Shown here: piece after piece, positions 53,066 to 63,357 of the stretch
Layout of the letters: the number at the start of each line of letters is the position of its first letter
How positions within the stretch are numbered: position 1 is the first letter of the stretch
Origin: Microbacterium soli
Lineage (GTDB): Bacteria > Actinomycetota > Actinomycetes > Actinomycetales > Microbacteriaceae
DNA length: 64,000 nucleotides
Direction: 5' to 3'
Assembly (NCBI RefSeq): GCF_039539005.1
Contig: NZ_BAABCP010000001.1
Location: 2,232,001-2,296,000 of the forward strand
Notes under the pieces: generated by a model
What the model saw: only the letters and a program-made list of their open reading frames with translations
Told to the model about the DNA's origin: nothing
Databases searched by the model: none
Translations under genes and position numbers: made by a program

Positions 53066-54339
53066 GCGACCGAGTGCCAGGAGCGGACGGCATCGCCGAG
53101 GCGCCGCGCTCGAACCAGCTGATCCGTGAGATGCTGAGAAGCTCCGTGACGACCACCGTGCTCGCGATCGTCGTGTCGATGGTGGTCGGTGGGATCCTCA
53201 TCGCCGCGACGAACGAGAACGTTCAGACCACCGCCGGCTACTTCTTCGCCCGTCCTGGCGACATGCTCGGGGCGAGCTGGGATGCCGTGTCCGGCGGCTA
53301 CTACGCACTCTTCCAAGGCTCGATCGTCAACCCCGACGCGACGTCCTTCGTGCGCTTCATCAGGCCGCTGACCAACACTCTCGGTTTCGCGGCGCCGCTG
53401 ATCGCCGCCGGGCTGGGGGTGGCGCTGGCGTTCCGCGCCGGCCTGTTCAACATCGGCGCCCGCGGCCAGATGCTCGTCGCCTGCGCGGCGGCGGCGCTGG
53501 CCACCTTCGGGCTGGAACTGCCGACGTGGATCCACCTCCCGCTGACTCTGGCCGCCGGAATCGCCGGCGGGGCGATCTGGGGCTGGATCGCCGGGCTGCT
53601 GAAGGCCCGCACGGGTGCGCATGAGGTGATCGTGACGATCATGCTCAACTTCGTCGCCCTGTATCTGGTGCGGTGGATGATCCGCACCCCCGACCTGCTG
53701 CAGAAGCCCGGCACCAACCAGCCGATCTCGGCGGCGACACCGGAGTCGGCGCAGTTCCCGCCGCTGTTCGGCGCGCAGTTCCCGCTGTTGAACTGGGGCT
53801 TTCCGACCGTGATCGTCGCTGCGGTGTTCGTCTGGTGGCTGATCGAGCACTCCAGTCTGGGCTTCCGCCTGCGCGCGGTCGGGGAGAACCCGAACGCGGC
53901 TCGGGCCGCCGGGATCAGCGTGCAGCGGATGTACGTGTACGCGATGCTCTTCGCCGGGGGACTGGCGGGGCTGGCCGGCATGAACCAGATCCTGGGCTCG
54001 GTCACCAGCGGTTTCGGCGACGGCATCGACGCGGGGATCGGATTCGATGCGATCACGGTCGCACTCCTGGGCCGCAGCCGTGCCTGGGGCACCGTGTGGG
54101 CCGGGCTGCTGTTCGGGGCGTTGAAAGCGGGGTCGTTCACCATGCAGGCCGCGCAGGGCATCCCCGTGGACATCGTGCTGGTGGTCGAGTCGATGATCGT
54201 GCTGTTCATCGCGGCGCCGCCGCTGGTGCGTACCATCTTCGGCCTGCCCAAGGACGACAGTGACCGTTCCGCCAAGGGCAGGGCCAGGGCCGCACGCCGG
54301 CGCGCGATCGTCGAGGAGAGCAAGGCGATGGTGTCATGA
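53062..54339 (+). CDS. Nucleoside ABC transporter permease 1
   Basis: 425-residue permease with about ten helices, of the YufP type. Conserved FNIGARGQM near residue 128, GAHEVIVTIMLNFVALYL, and the loop RAVGENPNAARAAGISV near residue 271. Overlaps neighbours on both sides by four bases (ATGA), so translation is coupled with the ATPase and permease 2. A long basic tail follows the last helix. Confidence 0.93.
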   Translation: MSDRVPGADGIAEAPRSNQLIREMLRSSVTTTVLAIVVSMVVGGILIAATNENVQTTAGYFFARPGDMLGASWDAVSGGYYALFQGSIVNPDATSFVRFIRPLTNTLGFAAPLIAAGLGVALAFRAGLFNIGARGQMLVACAAAALATFGLELPTWIHLPLTLAAGIAGGAIWGWIAGLLKARTGAHEVIVTIMLNFVALYLVRWMIRTPDLLQKPGTNQPISAATPESAQFPPLFGAQFPLLNWGFPTVIVAAVFVWWLIEHSSLGFRLRAVGENPNAARAAGISVQRMYVYAMLFAGGLAGLAGMNQILGSVTSGFGDGIDAGIGFDAITVALLGRSRAWGTVWAGLLFGALKAGSFTMQAAQGIPVDIVLVVESMIVLFIAAPPLVRTIFGLPKDDSDRSAKGRARAARRRAIVEESKAMVS

Positions 54340-55610
54340 TGGTCGTACTCGAGAGGGAGTCCCTCGAACCGGCGCTCGTGCGCACCCGGCACTTCAAGCT
54401 CCCGATCACACTGACCGCGGTGGTCGTGCTGCTGGGCCTGCTGTTCGCGCTGTCCCCGGTGACGGGTCAGAGCGTCTTCCGAATCGGCGACGGCACGTCT
54501 GTGGCGCTGGACGACGTGCGGTTGCCCTCCGCCGCGACGACGTGGGTCGTCTGGACGATCATCGTGCTGCTGACGGCATGGACCTGGGTGGATGCCGGGC
54601 TGTACCGCCGCCCCCGGCTGTGGCTGCCGATCGTCTACGCGCTGCTGGCCGTGTTCGCGTTCCTGACCTGGGCCGCGCAGGACGGCGGCGTCGTACCTGT
54701 CGCGGGCACGCTCGCGGGGGCGCTGTCGCTGTCGGTGCCGCTGGTCTACGGCGCGCTGGCCGGAGTGATCGGCGAGCGGGGTGGCGTGGTGAACATCGCC
54801 ATCGAGGGCCAGCTGCTGCTCGGTGCGTTCGCCGCTGTGCTCCTCTCCAGCGTCACACACAGTCCGTTCGTCGGGCTGATCGGAGCCATGATCGGCGGCG
54901 TCCTGGTGGCGTTCGTGCTCGCGGCGTTCTCGATCCGGTACCTGGTCGACCAGATCATCGTCGGCGTCGTGCTCAACGTGCTCGTGTCGGGGCTGACCGG
55001 GTTCCTCTACGGTGCGCTGCTGGCGCCGAACGAGGCGGCGCTGAACTCCGCGGCGACCTTCGACAAGTGGCCGATCCCGCTACTGGCCGACATCCCCGTC
55101 CTCGGGCCGGTGCTGTTCAACCAGACCTTCATCGTCTACCTGATGTACGTCATCGTCGCACTCGTCTCCTGGGGCCTGTACCGCACCCGCTGGGGTCTGC
55201 GGCTGAGGTCGGTGGGCGAGCACCCACAGGCGGCCGACACCGTCGGCATCCGGGTGAACCCGACGCGGTTCTGGAACGTCCTTCTGGCCGGTGCGATCGC
55301 CGGGGCGGGCGGCGCGTACTTCACGCTGGTCTCCGTCCCGCAGTTCACCAAGGACATGACCGCGGGACTCGGCTTCATCGCCCTGGCCGCAGTCATCTTC
55401 GGAGGCTGGAACCCGATCAGGGCGACGCTGGCCGCGCTGCTGTTCGGTTTCGCGACCAACCTGCAGAACCTGCTCACCGTGCTCAAGACGCCGATTCCCA
55501 GCGAGTTCATGCTGATGCTGCCGTACGTGGTCACGATCCTCGCGGTCGCGGGCTTCGCCGGGCAGATCAAATCCCCCGCGGCCGACGGCAAGCCGTACAT
55601 CAAGGCCTAG
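54336..55610 (+). CDS. Nucleoside ABC transporter permease 2
   Basis: 424-residue permease of the YufQ type. Typical GERGGVVNIAIEGQLLLGAF near residue 146, VDQIIVGVVLNVLVSGLTGFLY, and the ATPase-contact RSVGEHPQAADTVGIRVNP near residue 290. About ten helices with an N-terminal extension of some 125 residues carrying extra helices. Followed by the cytidine deaminase gene 15 bp downstream. Confidence 0.93.
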   Translation: MMVVLERESLEPALVRTRHFKLPITLTAVVVLLGLLFALSPVTGQSVFRIGDGTSVALDDVRLPSAATTWVVWTIIVLLTAWTWVDAGLYRRPRLWLPIVYALLAVFAFLTWAAQDGGVVPVAGTLAGALSLSVPLVYGALAGVIGERGGVVNIAIEGQLLLGAFAAVLLSSVTHSPFVGLIGAMIGGVLVAFVLAAFSIRYLVDQIIVGVVLNVLVSGLTGFLYGALLAPNEAALNSAATFDKWPIPLLADIPVLGPVLFNQTFIVYLMYVIVALVSWGLYRTRWGLRLRSVGEHPQAADTVGIRVNPTRFWNVLLAGAIAGAGGAYFTLVSVPQFTKDMTAGLGFIALAAVIFGGWNPIRATLAALLFGFATNLQNLLTVLKTPIPSEFMLMLPYVVTILAVAGFAGQIKSPAADGKPYIKA

Positions 55611-55625
55611 GAAGCAGGACCCGCC

Positions 55626-56024
55626 ATGACCGACATCGACTGGGATGAGCTGCGGCAGGTCGCCGCGGAGGCGATGCAGAAGGCGTACGCGCCGTACTCG
55701 CGTTACCGGGTGGGCGCCGCCGCCCTCGTCGACGACGGGCGCATCGTCGCGGGATGCAACGTGGAGAACGCCTCCTACGGGGTGACACTGTGCGCGGAGT
55801 GCGCGCTGGTCGGGGATCTGTTCATGTCCGGCGGGGGCAGACTCGTCGCGTTCGTGTGCGTGAACGGCGAGGGGCGGACCGTCATGCCCTGCGGCCGCTG
55901 CCGTCAGCTGCTGTTCGAGCACTCCAGCCCCGACATGCTCCTGGAGACGGTCTCCGGCATCCGCACGATCGACGAGGTGCTCCCCGACGCGTTCGGGCCC
56001 CGCGATCTGGAGGAGGCGCGGTGA
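55626..56024 (+). CDS. cdd: Cytidine deaminase
   Basis: 132-residue tetrameric-type cytidine deaminase. N-terminal YAPYSRYRVGAAA; zinc/catalytic CNVENASYGVTLCAECA with Glu after Cys-Ala; second zinc motif MPCGRCRQLL. It deaminates cytidine and deoxycytidine to uridines in pyrimidine salvage. ATG 55626 follows GAAGCAGGACC. Its stop overlaps the deoA start (GTGA). Confidence 0.95.
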   Translation: MTDIDWDELRQVAAEAMQKAYAPYSRYRVGAAALVDDGRIVAGCNVENASYGVTLCAECALVGDLFMSGGGRLVAFVCVNGEGRTVMPCGRCRQLLFEHSSPDMLLETVSGIRTIDEVLPDAFGPRDLEEAR

Positions 56025-57313
56025 GTGTGGAACCGTTCGACGCCGTCGACGTCATCCGCATCAAGCGCGACGGCGGCGCGGTCGCCGACGCGCCGCTGCG
56101 CTGGATGATCGACGCGTACACCCGCGGGTACGTCTCGGACGCGCAGATGGCGTCCTTCGCGATGGCCGTGCTGCAGCGCGGCATGGATCGCGACGAGATC
56201 CGCGTGATGACGGATGCGATGATCGCGACGGGCGAGCGGATGAGCTTCGCCGCCCTCGGCAAGCGCACGGTGGACAAGCACTCCACGGGCGGTGTGGGCG
56301 ACAAGATCACCCTGCCGCTGGCGCCGCTGGTGGCGTCGTTCGGGATCGCGGTGCCGCAGCTGAGCGGCCGGGGCCTCGGACACACCGGTGGCACGCTCGA
56401 CAAGCTCGAGTCGATCCCCGGCTGGCGCGCGGCGCTGAGCAACGAGGAGATGTTCGCGCAGATGCAGGGCGAGGTCGGGGCGGTCATCTGCGCGGCGGGT
56501 TCGGGACTCGCCCCCGCCGACAAGAAGCTGTACGCGCTGCGTGACGTCACCGGCACGGTCGAGGCGATCCCGCTGATCGCATCGAGCATCATGTCGAAGA
56601 AGATCGCCGAGGGAACGGATGCCCTGGTGCTGGACGTGAAGTTCGGCAACGGCGCGTTCATGCAGGACATCGATCGGGCTCGCGAGCTCGCCCGCACCAT
56701 GGTGGCGCTGGGCACGGACTCGGGGGTGGCGACGACGGCGCTGCTCACCGACATGAACACCCCGCTGGGGCTCGCGATCGGCAACGCCAACGAGGTGCGC
56801 GAATCGGTGGAGGTGCTCGCCGGCGGAGGGCCGACCGATGTGCGCGAACTGACCCTCGCCCTGGCGCGGGAGATGCTCGCCCTGGCCGGGCGGCCGGATG
56901 CCGATGTCGAGGCGGCACTCGACGACGGACGCGCCATGGACTCCTGGCGGGCCATGATCCGCGCCCAGGACGGCGATCCGGACGCCGCACTGCCCATGGC
57001 GCGGGAGACGCACGTCGTCACGGCTGAGCGCGATGGGATCGTGACCCGCATGGACGCCCTGTCCTTCGGCATCGCCGCCTGGCGCCTGGGCGCCGGGCGG
57101 GCGCGGGCGGAGGACCCCGTCATCCACGCGGCCGGCATCGACCTCGCCGTCAAGCCCGGCGACCGCGTGACCGCGGGACAGCCGCTGTTCACGCTGTCCG
57201 CGGATGATGACGCGCGCTTCGCGCGTGCGCTGGCCGCACTGGACGGCGCGTACGGGATCGGGCAGGATGCCCCGGCGCCCGCGCCCATCGTGCACGAGCG
57301 CATCACCGCGTGA
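56021..57313 (+). CDS. deoA: Thymidine phosphorylase
   Basis: 430-residue pyrimidine nucleoside phosphorylase. The phosphate/substrate motifs KHSTGGVGDKITLPLAPL near residue 83 and SGRGLGHTGGTLDKLES near residue 117 are complete; KFGNGAFM follows. It cleaves thymidine or deoxyuridine with phosphate to the base and deoxyribose 1-phosphate. GTG start at 56021 overlaps the cdd stop by four bases. Confidence 0.95.
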   Translation: MSVEPFDAVDVIRIKRDGGAVADAPLRWMIDAYTRGYVSDAQMASFAMAVLQRGMDRDEIRVMTDAMIATGERMSFAALGKRTVDKHSTGGVGDKITLPLAPLVASFGIAVPQLSGRGLGHTGGTLDKLESIPGWRAALSNEEMFAQMQGEVGAVICAAGSGLAPADKKLYALRDVTGTVEAIPLIASSIMSKKIAEGTDALVLDVKFGNGAFMQDIDRARELARTMVALGTDSGVATTALLTDMNTPLGLAIGNANEVRESVEVLAGGGPTDVRELTLALAREMLALAGRPDADVEAALDDGRAMDSWRAMIRAQDGDPDAALPMARETHVVTAERDGIVTRMDALSFGIAAWRLGAGRARAEDPVIHAAGIDLAVKPGDRVTAGQPLFTLSADDDARFARALAALDGAYGIGQDAPAPAPIVHERITA

Positions 57314-57345
57314 GAAACCCGCCGCCCCATCATCACGGAGATCCC

Positions 57346-58461
57346 ATGAGCATCGACCAGCACGACGACATGACGGTGCAGGGGGCGTCCCTGCGCGACC
57401 TGCCCAAGATCTCGCTGCACGACCATCTCGACGGCGCGCTGCGCCTGTCGACGATCCTCGACCTCGCCGCCGACGCGGGCGTCGACGTCCCCGCGACGGA
57501 TGCGCCCGGGCTGCGACGCTGGTTCGCCGAGCGCAGCCGCTCCGGCTCTCTCGTGGAGTACCTGACGGCGTTCACCCTCACCACCGCCGTCATGCAGACC
57601 GAGGAGGCGCTCACGCGCATCGCGCGCGAGTACGTCCTGGACCTCGCCGAGGACGGCGTCATCCACGGCGAGGTGCGCTGGGCGCCCGAGCAGCATGTGC
57701 GCGGCGGACTCACCCCCGAGCAGGCCGTCGCCGCCGTCGGACGCGGCATCGCGGAGGGGGAGGACGAGGCCGAGGACACCGGGTACAGCATCCGCGTCAC
57801 GCAGATCCTCTCCGCCATGCGGCAGGACGACCGCTCCCTGCAGATCGCCCGGCTGGCGGTGGCCAACCGCGAGCGCGGCGTGGTCGGGTTCGACATCGCC
57901 GGGCCCGAGGACGGGCATCCCGCCTCCGCGCATCGTGCGGCATTCGACTATCTGGCAGCCGAGTTCCTCCCGGTCACCGTGCACGCCGGCGAGGCGGCGG
58001 GCCCCGCATCCATCCGCTCCGCGCTCATCGACGGGCGCGCGCTGCGCCTGGGGCACGGCGTGCGCATCGCGGAGGATCTGCAGCTCGTGGGCCGGGAGGG
58101 GGACGAGGTGCAGGTGCAGTTCGGGGATCTCGCGCGCTGGGTGCGCGACAGGGAGATCCCGCTGGAGCTCTCGCCCACCTCGAACCTGCAGACCGGTGCG
58201 ATCGCGCAGTGGGGCGACGAGTTCGCCGACCACCCCTTCGACCTGCTCCATCAACTGGGCTTCTCCGTCACCGTGAACACCGACAACCGCACGGTCAGCG
58301 GCACGACCCTCACCCGGGAGCTCGGGCTGCTCGTGGACGCGTTCGACTACGACCTCGACGACCTCGAGGAGTTCCAGTTCAACGCCGCCTCCGCCGCGTT
58401 CCTGCCCGTGGAGGAGCGCGAGGAGCTCGTGGAGATGATCGCCGACGGCTTCCGGCGCTGA
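57346..58461 (+). CDS. add: Adenosine deaminase
   Basis: 371-residue adenosine deaminase of the amidohydrolase fold. Zinc His pair in ISLHDHLDGALR, third His in VTVHAGEA with the catalytic Glu two residues later, LSPTSNLQTG, and metal Asp in VTVNTDNRTVSGT (NTDN instead of the NTDD of many homologues). Start at ATG 57346 with CACGGAG upstream; GTG 57310 overlapping the deoA stop would add 12 residues and remains possible. Last gene of the nucleoside operon. Confidence 0.92.
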   Translation: MSIDQHDDMTVQGASLRDLPKISLHDHLDGALRLSTILDLAADAGVDVPATDAPGLRRWFAERSRSGSLVEYLTAFTLTTAVMQTEEALTRIAREYVLDLAEDGVIHGEVRWAPEQHVRGGLTPEQAVAAVGRGIAEGEDEAEDTGYSIRVTQILSAMRQDDRSLQIARLAVANRERGVVGFDIAGPEDGHPASAHRAAFDYLAAEFLPVTVHAGEAAGPASIRSALIDGRALRLGHGVRIAEDLQLVGREGDEVQVQFGDLARWVRDREIPLELSPTSNLQTGAIAQWGDEFADHPFDLLHQLGFSVTVNTDNRTVSGTTLTRELGLLVDAFDYDLDDLEEFQFNAASAAFLPVEEREELVEMIADGFRR

Positions 58462-58481
58462 GCCGAAGCCCAGCCGGCGAC

Positions 58482-59639
58482 TCAGCCGGCGGCCACCTCG
58501 GCGGCCCGCGCGACGAACGCCTCACGGACGGCGGGGAACAACGGATGCCCGGCGTCGAGCCCCGTCACCTCGGAGGCCAGCGACTCGGCGTCCTCGGCGC
58601 GCAGCCGCGCCTGCAGCGTCGCCGACTCCTCATCCGTGGGCACGTCGAAGGCCAGCGCGGCCCGGACGGCCACCAGCAGTGCGTCGACGCTGAGCCCCCG
58701 CTCGACGGCCTCGGCGGCCGGCCCGATGAATCTCTCGTGGCGGGACAGCTTGCGCAGCGGCTGACGGCCCACGCGCTGCACGGTGTCGGGGAGCGCCGGG
58801 TTCGCGAAGCGGCGCAGGATGGTCGCCCGGTACTCGGCCAGCTCGGCGGGGTCCAGCCCGTGCTTGGCCGACAGCAGCGCGGAGGTCTCCTCCAGCGCGG
58901 CGGCGACCTGGGCGGTGATGCCGTCATCGGCGAGCGCATCGGAGATGCGCTCGATGCCCGCCTGTGCGCCGAGGTACGCGGTCGCGGCGTGACCGGTGTT
59001 GACCGTGAACAGCTTGCGCTCGATGTACGGCGCGAGGTCGTCCACGAAGTGCGCACCGGGGATGTGCGGGGGCGTGTCCCCGAAGGGCCCGCGCTCGATG
59101 GCCCACTCGTAGAACGGCTCCACGGTGACGTCGATGCCGGCGCCTTCGGGCTGGCCGGGGACGATGCGGTCCACGGCGGTGTTGGCGAACACGGCACGGG
59201 CCGACAGGACCCCCCATTCGTCGCCGGCGCGCTCGGTGATCTCCGCGCGGAGCAGGTCGGTCGCGCCGATCGCGTTCTCGCAGGCCATGACCTGCAGGGG
59301 CGCGGCGCCCGGGTCGCGACGACGCAGTGCGTCGAGGATCGGAGCCGCCACGAAGCGCAGCACGGTGGGCCCCACCGCGGTGGTCACGACATCGGCATCC
59401 GCGATCTCGGCGACGAGCCCGCCGGGATCGGCCGCGCTGTCGATGGCGCGGAAACCGGTGACCCGTGTGTCGGCGCCGCCCTCGCCCACTTCGTGCACGG
59501 TGTAGTCGTCCGCGGCGTTGATGGCGTCGACCAGCGCGGTGGCCACGTCCGAGAACACCAGCTCATAGCCGCCCTGATGCAGCAGCAGGCCGACGAAGCC
59601 GCGCCCGATGTTCCCTGCGCCGAAGTGGACGGCCTTCAT
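58482..59639 (-). CDS. mtlD: Mannitol-1-phosphate 5-dehydrogenase
   Basis: 385-residue polyol-type long-chain dehydrogenase. [20 protein letters not shown] at the N-terminus is the diagnostic NAD site; [16 protein letters not shown] near residue 204 contains the catalytic Lys and His region. It oxidises mannitol 1-phosphate to fructose 6-phosphate. ATG overlaps the mtlF stop (ATGA). Last gene of the mannitol PTS operon, convergent with add. Confidence 0.95.
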   Translation of the reverse strand: MKAVHFGAGNIGRGFVGLLLHQGGYELVFSDVATALVDAINAADDYTVHEVGEGGADTRVTGFRAIDSAADPGGLVAEIADADVVTTAVGPTVLRFVAAPILDALRRRDPGAAPLQVMACENAIGATDLLRAEITERAGDEWGVLSARAVFANTAVDRIVPGQPEGAGIDVTVEPFYEWAIERGPFGDTPPHIPGAHFVDDLAPYIERKLFTVNTGHAATAYLGAQAGIERISDALADDGITAQVAAALEETSALLSAKHGLDPAELAEYRATILRRFANPALPDTVQRVGRQPLRKLSRHERFIGPAAEAVERGLSVDALLVAVRAALAFDVPTDEESATLQARLRAEDAESLASEVTGLDAGHPLFPAVREAFVARAAEVAAG

Positions 59640-60070
59640 GACTCGTTCACCGCCGAGAGCAGCTCGAACAGCTCCTCGGGCGTGGCGGCGGCGTTCAGCC
59701 GCGCGACGTCGTCCTCGTCGGAGAAGAGGATGGCGATCTGGGAGAGGATCTCCAGGTGGCCGCCGTCCTTGCCGGCGATCCCGATCACGAACGTCGCGTT
59801 CTCGCCGGCCCAGTCGACGCCGCCGTCATAGCGGGTCACACTGAGTGCGGAGGAGAGCATGGCGTCCTTGGCGTCGTTGGTCCCGTGCGGGATCGCCAGG
59901 CCGTTGCCCATGAAGGTCGAGGCGGTCAGCTCGCGCTGGCGCATCGCCTCCAGGTAGTCGTCGGTCACCGCACCGGCGGCGACGAGCTGTCCGGCGGCCT
60001 CGCGCAGGGCCTCGTCCTGCGTGGCGGAGCCGGGGTGGATGCGGACGCGATCCAGGGTGAGAACGCTCAT
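59636..60070 (-). CDS. mtlF: PTS mannitol-type EIIA component
   Basis: 144-residue EIIA of the mannitol/fructose class. The phosphorylatable His lies in [14 protein letters not shown] near residue 63. It receives phosphate from HPr and passes it to the IIB domain of the IICB permease at 60127. Start at ATG 60070, with AAAGGACTTCTC upstream. Overlaps mtlD by four bases. Confidence 0.93.
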   Translation of the reverse strand: MSVLTLDRVRIHPGSATQDEALREAAGQLVAAGAVTDDYLEAMRQRELTASTFMGNGLAIPHGTNDAKDAMLSSALSVTRYDGGVDWAGENATFVIGIAGKDGGHLEILSQIAILFSDEDDVARLNAAATPEELFELLSAVNES

Positions 60071-60091
60071 GAGAAGTCCTTTCGTGGTGAT

Positions 60092-60119
60092 GGCGGGCCG
60101 GGCGCGCGCCCGGCCCGCC
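60092..60119 (-). terminator. Palindromic hairpin between mtlA and mtlF
   Basis: Perfect 28-bp GC palindrome (two 14-nt arms) in the 56-bp gap between the permease and EIIA genes. It may lower or fine-tune expression of mtlF and mtlD relative to upstream genes, or stabilise the upstream mRNA end. Confidence 0.6.
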
Positions 60120-60126
60120 GGTCTGT

Positions 60127-61665
60127 CTACGATTCCTTCTGGTCCCGGACCATGTCCACGACCTCGTCGTACTTCGGCGAGTTCATGAAGTTGTCCACGG
60201 ACACATGCAGCGAGTCCGGCGACTGCGCCTTCGCGCGGTCGGTCAGCTGCTGCTGGGTGATGACCAGATCGGCCGTGCCGTCGAGGTTCGCGATCGCCTG
60301 GTTCGTGACCGAGACGCCCTCGATGCCCGCCTTCTTGATCTTGTTGCGCAGCACGCTCGCGCCCATCGCGGAGGAGCCCATGCCCGCATCGCAGGCGAAC
60401 ACGATGCTCTCGATGCGCCTGGTGGCCACGGCTGCCGGCGCGGCGGCGCTGGCAGCGAGGTTCGACAGGGTGCTGGAGGACTTGCCCTTGTTGCTCTCGG
60501 TCTGTGCGATGGCCGCGGCGAACGCGGCATCGCCGTCGGCGGCGAGGTCGCGCTTGCGGCTGGCGAGCAGGAACAGGGAGCAGACGATGAACGTGACCGC
60601 GGCGGCGAGGATCACCGACAGGATCACCCCCACGTGGCTGCCGGGTGCGATCTGGATGAGCACCGCGAAGATCGAGCCGGGAGCGGCGGGTGCGACCAGA
60701 CCGGACTGGAAGATGACGTTGGTGAGCACGCCCGTCGCACCACCGGCGATGAGGCCGACGATGAGGGACGGCTTGGCCAGCACATACGGGAAGTACACCT
60801 CGTGGATGCCGCCGAGGAACTGGATGATGGCCGCTCCGGGGGCGGTGGCGCGGGCGGCGCCCACGCCGAACACGGTCAGCGCCATCAGCATGCCCAGGCC
60901 GGGTCCGGGGTTCGCCTCGATGAGGAACAGCAGGCTCTTGCCGGTCTCGGCGGACTGCTCGCTGCCCAGCGGTGTGAACACGCCGTGGTTGATGGCGTTG
61001 TTCAGGAACAGCACCTTGGCGGGCTCGACGATGATGCTCGCCAGCGGCAGCAGCTGGGTGTCCACCAGCCAGCCGACGGCGCTTCCGAGCAGGTCGGTGA
61101 CCCACTTCATGACCGGTGCGAGCCAGAAGAAGGAGGCCAGCGCCGTGACGAAGGCGATGAAGCCGGCCGAGAAGTTGTTCACCAGCATCTCGAAGCCGGG
61201 CTTGATCTTGTCCTGCCAGGGCTTCTCGAACCACTTCAGGATGAGGGCGGAAAGGGGGCCGGCGATCATGGCACCGAGGAACATCACGGTGCCCTCGGCC
61301 CCCACGATCACGCCGAACGCCGCGACCGCGCCGGTGACGCCGCCGCGGACGTCGTAGACCATCCGACCGCCGGTGTAGGCGATCAGCAGCGGCAGGAGGT
61401 AGTTGATGATGGGGCCGACGAGGCCCGTGTAGTCCACGTCGCCGATGGTTCCGCCGCCGAGGACGGCGGAGTCCGCCCAGCGCCAGGCCTCGACGGGGCC
61501 GTCGTTGCCGACCCAGCCCTGGTCGATGAACAGGGCCGTGATGAGGCCCCAGGCGATGAAGGCGGCGATGTTCGGCATGATCATGCCGGAGAGGAATGTG
61601 CCGAACTTCTGTACGCGGACGCGGAATCCGCCCGGCTGCTGCACGGCAGGTGACGTCGTCGTCAT
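60127..61665 (-). CDS. mtlA: PTS mannitol transporter EIICB component
   Basis: 512-residue permease. An N-terminal IIC domain with eight or so helices (FGTFLSGMIMPNIAAFIAWG, PIINYLLPLLIAYTGG, MLVNNFSAGFIAF) is followed after about residue 375 by a IIB domain with phosphocysteine motif VFACDAGMGSSAMGAS. The IIA domain found in E. coli MtlA is separate here (mtlF). Imports mannitol as mannitol 1-phosphate. Confidence 0.95.
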   Translation of the reverse strand: MTTTSPAVQQPGGFRVRVQKFGTFLSGMIMPNIAAFIAWGLITALFIDQGWVGNDGPVEAWRWADSAVLGGGTIGDVDYTGLVGPIINYLLPLLIAYTGGRMVYDVRGGVTGAVAAFGVIVGAEGTVMFLGAMIAGPLSALILKWFEKPWQDKIKPGFEMLVNNFSAGFIAFVTALASFFWLAPVMKWVTDLLGSAVGWLVDTQLLPLASIIVEPAKVLFLNNAINHGVFTPLGSEQSAETGKSLLFLIEANPGPGLGMLMALTVFGVGAARATAPGAAIIQFLGGIHEVYFPYVLAKPSLIVGLIAGGATGVLTNVIFQSGLVAPAAPGSIFAVLIQIAPGSHVGVILSVILAAAVTFIVCSLFLLASRKRDLAADGDAAFAAAIAQTESNKGKSSSTLSNLAASAAAPAAVATRRIESIVFACDAGMGSSAMGASVLRNKIKKAGIEGVSVTNQAIANLDGTADLVITQQQLTDRAKAQSPDSLHVSVDNFMNSPKYDEVVDMVRDQKES

Positions 61666-61701
61666 GATGTCATCTCTTTCTGGTTGGGATTCGGGAATGG
61701 G

Positions 61702-63357
61702 TCAGATCTGCGCGGCGGCCTGCGCGGCCGCGCGCGCCGCGGCCGCATCGTCGGCGTCCGCCGCTGCGGCGGCGATGCGCCGGGCGTCGTCGAGACTGTG
61801 CTGGGAGAGGGACCGGCGCACGTCGGCCAACGCGGCGGGGGCCATGGACAGGCTCGTCGCGCCGAGACCGACGAGCACGACGGCCAGCAGCGGGTCGGCG
61901 GCGGCCTCGCCGCAGATGCCGACGGGCTTGCCCGTGCGCGCTCCGGCGTCACCCACCTCGCGCACCAGCCGGAGCACAGCGGGATGCCAGGGGTCCTGGA
62001 ACGACGCCACCGATCCCAGCAGCCGGTCGGCGGCCATCGTGTACTGGGTGAGGTCGTTGGTGCCGATCGAGGCGAAGTCCGCGTGCGCGAGGACCCGATC
62101 GGCCAGCAGGGCGCTGGCGGGCACCTCGACCATGACCCCGGCGGTCTTCAGCCCGTACTCGCGGGCGAGGGCCGTGAAGTACGCGGTCTCCTCGACCGTG
62201 GTCACCATCGGGGCCATGACCCACAGGTCGGCCGCGGTGGCGGCATCCGCCTCGGCGAGGGCGGTGAGCTGCTCGCGCAGGATGTCCTCGCTGGCGCGCA
62301 GGGCGCGCAGCCCTCGCAGGCCCAGCGCCGGGTTCTCCTCGTGCGCGTCGTTGAGGAACGCCAGCGGCTTGTCCGCGCCGGCGTCCAGCATCCGCACGAC
62401 GACCTTCCTGCCCTCGAAGGGCCGCAGCAGCTCGATGTAGGCCTCCCGCTGCTGCTGGATCGTCGGCGCCTGCGCGGAGGACAGGAACAGGAACTCGGTG
62501 CGGAACAGGCCCACGCCCTCCGCCCCGCGCGCCACGGCGTCGGCGGCGTCGCCCGGCTTGCCGAGATTGGCCAGCAGCGCGATCGCCGTGCCGTCGGCCA
62601 GGGCGCCGGGGGTGGCGGGCGCGGCGCCGGCGGCGGCCCGGGCGGCGATGCGCTCGGCAGCCACGGCGAGCTCGGCCTCCGTCGGGGAGTCGTTCACGGT
62701 GCCGGCGGCGGCGTCGACGATCACGGTCCGGCCGTCCTCGAGGGAGGACGCGTCGGCCGCGCCGACGACGGCGACGATGCCCTTCTCGCGGGCGAGGATG
62801 GCGGTGTGCGAGGTCGGCCCGCCGTCGGAGGTGATCAGCGCCAGCACCTGGTCCAGGTCCAGCAGCGCCGTGTCGGCGGGGGCGAGGTCGCGGGCGACGA
62901 GGACGAACGGATGCCCGGGGTCGGGCACGCCGGGAGCGGGGACGCCCTGCAGCCGGGCGAGCACGCGCTGGGCGATGTCCTCGAGATCCGCCGCGCGCTC
63001 GCCGAGATAACCCCCCACGGCCTCGAGGGTGGCGCGGAACCCGGCGAAGGCGTCGTGCACGGCCCACTCCGCCGTCGTGCCCTCATCGATGCGCGTGTCG
63101 ATCTCATCCATCAGTGTGGGGTCCTCGGCGATCATCGCCTGGGCCTCGAGCACCTCCGCGGCAGCGCCCCCGGCGGAGTCCGCCCGCTGCTGGAGGTCTG
63201 CGGCGACGGCCGTCACGGCGCTGCGCACGCGCTCGCGCTCGGCCGCCGCACCCGCCGTGCTGTCGGTCCTCTCCGGGGCGGGCAGGGCCTCGGTCATGCG
63301 CACGACCGGGCCTGTGGCGATGCCCTGCCCGATGCCGACGCCGCGCAGGGTGCTCAT
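61702..63357 (-). CDS. ptsI: Phosphoenolpyruvate-protein phosphotransferase (PTS enzyme I)
   Basis: 551-residue EI. Phospho-His lies in GGPTSHTAILAREKGI near residue 181; the PEP-binding barrel has GVGLFRTEFLFL, SIGTNDLTQYTMAADR and the catalytic Cys in GICGEAAADPLLA. It starts the phosphorelay from PEP to HPr. Its ATG overlaps the HPr stop by four bases. Having EI and HPr inside a mannitol operon implies that the general PTS proteins are induced with this sugar, unless other copies exist elsewhere. Confidence 0.94.
   Translation of the reverse strand: MSTLRGVGIGQGIATGPVVRMTEALPAPERTDSTAGAAAERERVRSAVTAVAADLQQRADSAGGAAAEVLEAQAMIAEDPTLMDEIDTRIDEGTTAEWAVHDAFAGFRATLEAVGGYLGERAADLEDIAQRVLARLQGVPAPGVPDPGHPFVLVARDLAPADTALLDLDQVLALITSDGGPTSHTAILAREKGIVAVVGAADASSLEDGRTVIVDAAAGTVNDSPTEAELAVAAERIAARAAAGAAPATPGALADGTAIALLANLGKPGDAADAVARGAEGVGLFRTEFLFLSSAQAPTIQQQREAYIELLRPFEGRKVVVRMLDAGADKPLAFLNDAHEENPALGLRGLRALRASEDILREQLTALAEADAATAADLWVMAPMVTTVEETAYFTALAREYGLKTAGVMVEVPASALLADRVLAHADFASIGTNDLTQYTMAADRLLGSVASFQDPWHPAVLRLVREVGDAGARTGKPVGICGEAAADPLLAVVLVGLGATSLSMAPAALADVRRSLSQHSLDDARRIAAAAADADDAAAARAAAQAAAQI

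Noticed and set aside
57310..57345. GTG 57310 as start of adenosine deaminase, overlapping the deoA stop
   Set aside because: It would add a His/Pro-rich 12-residue leader, while ATG 57346 has a ribosome-binding site. It is kept only as an alternative.
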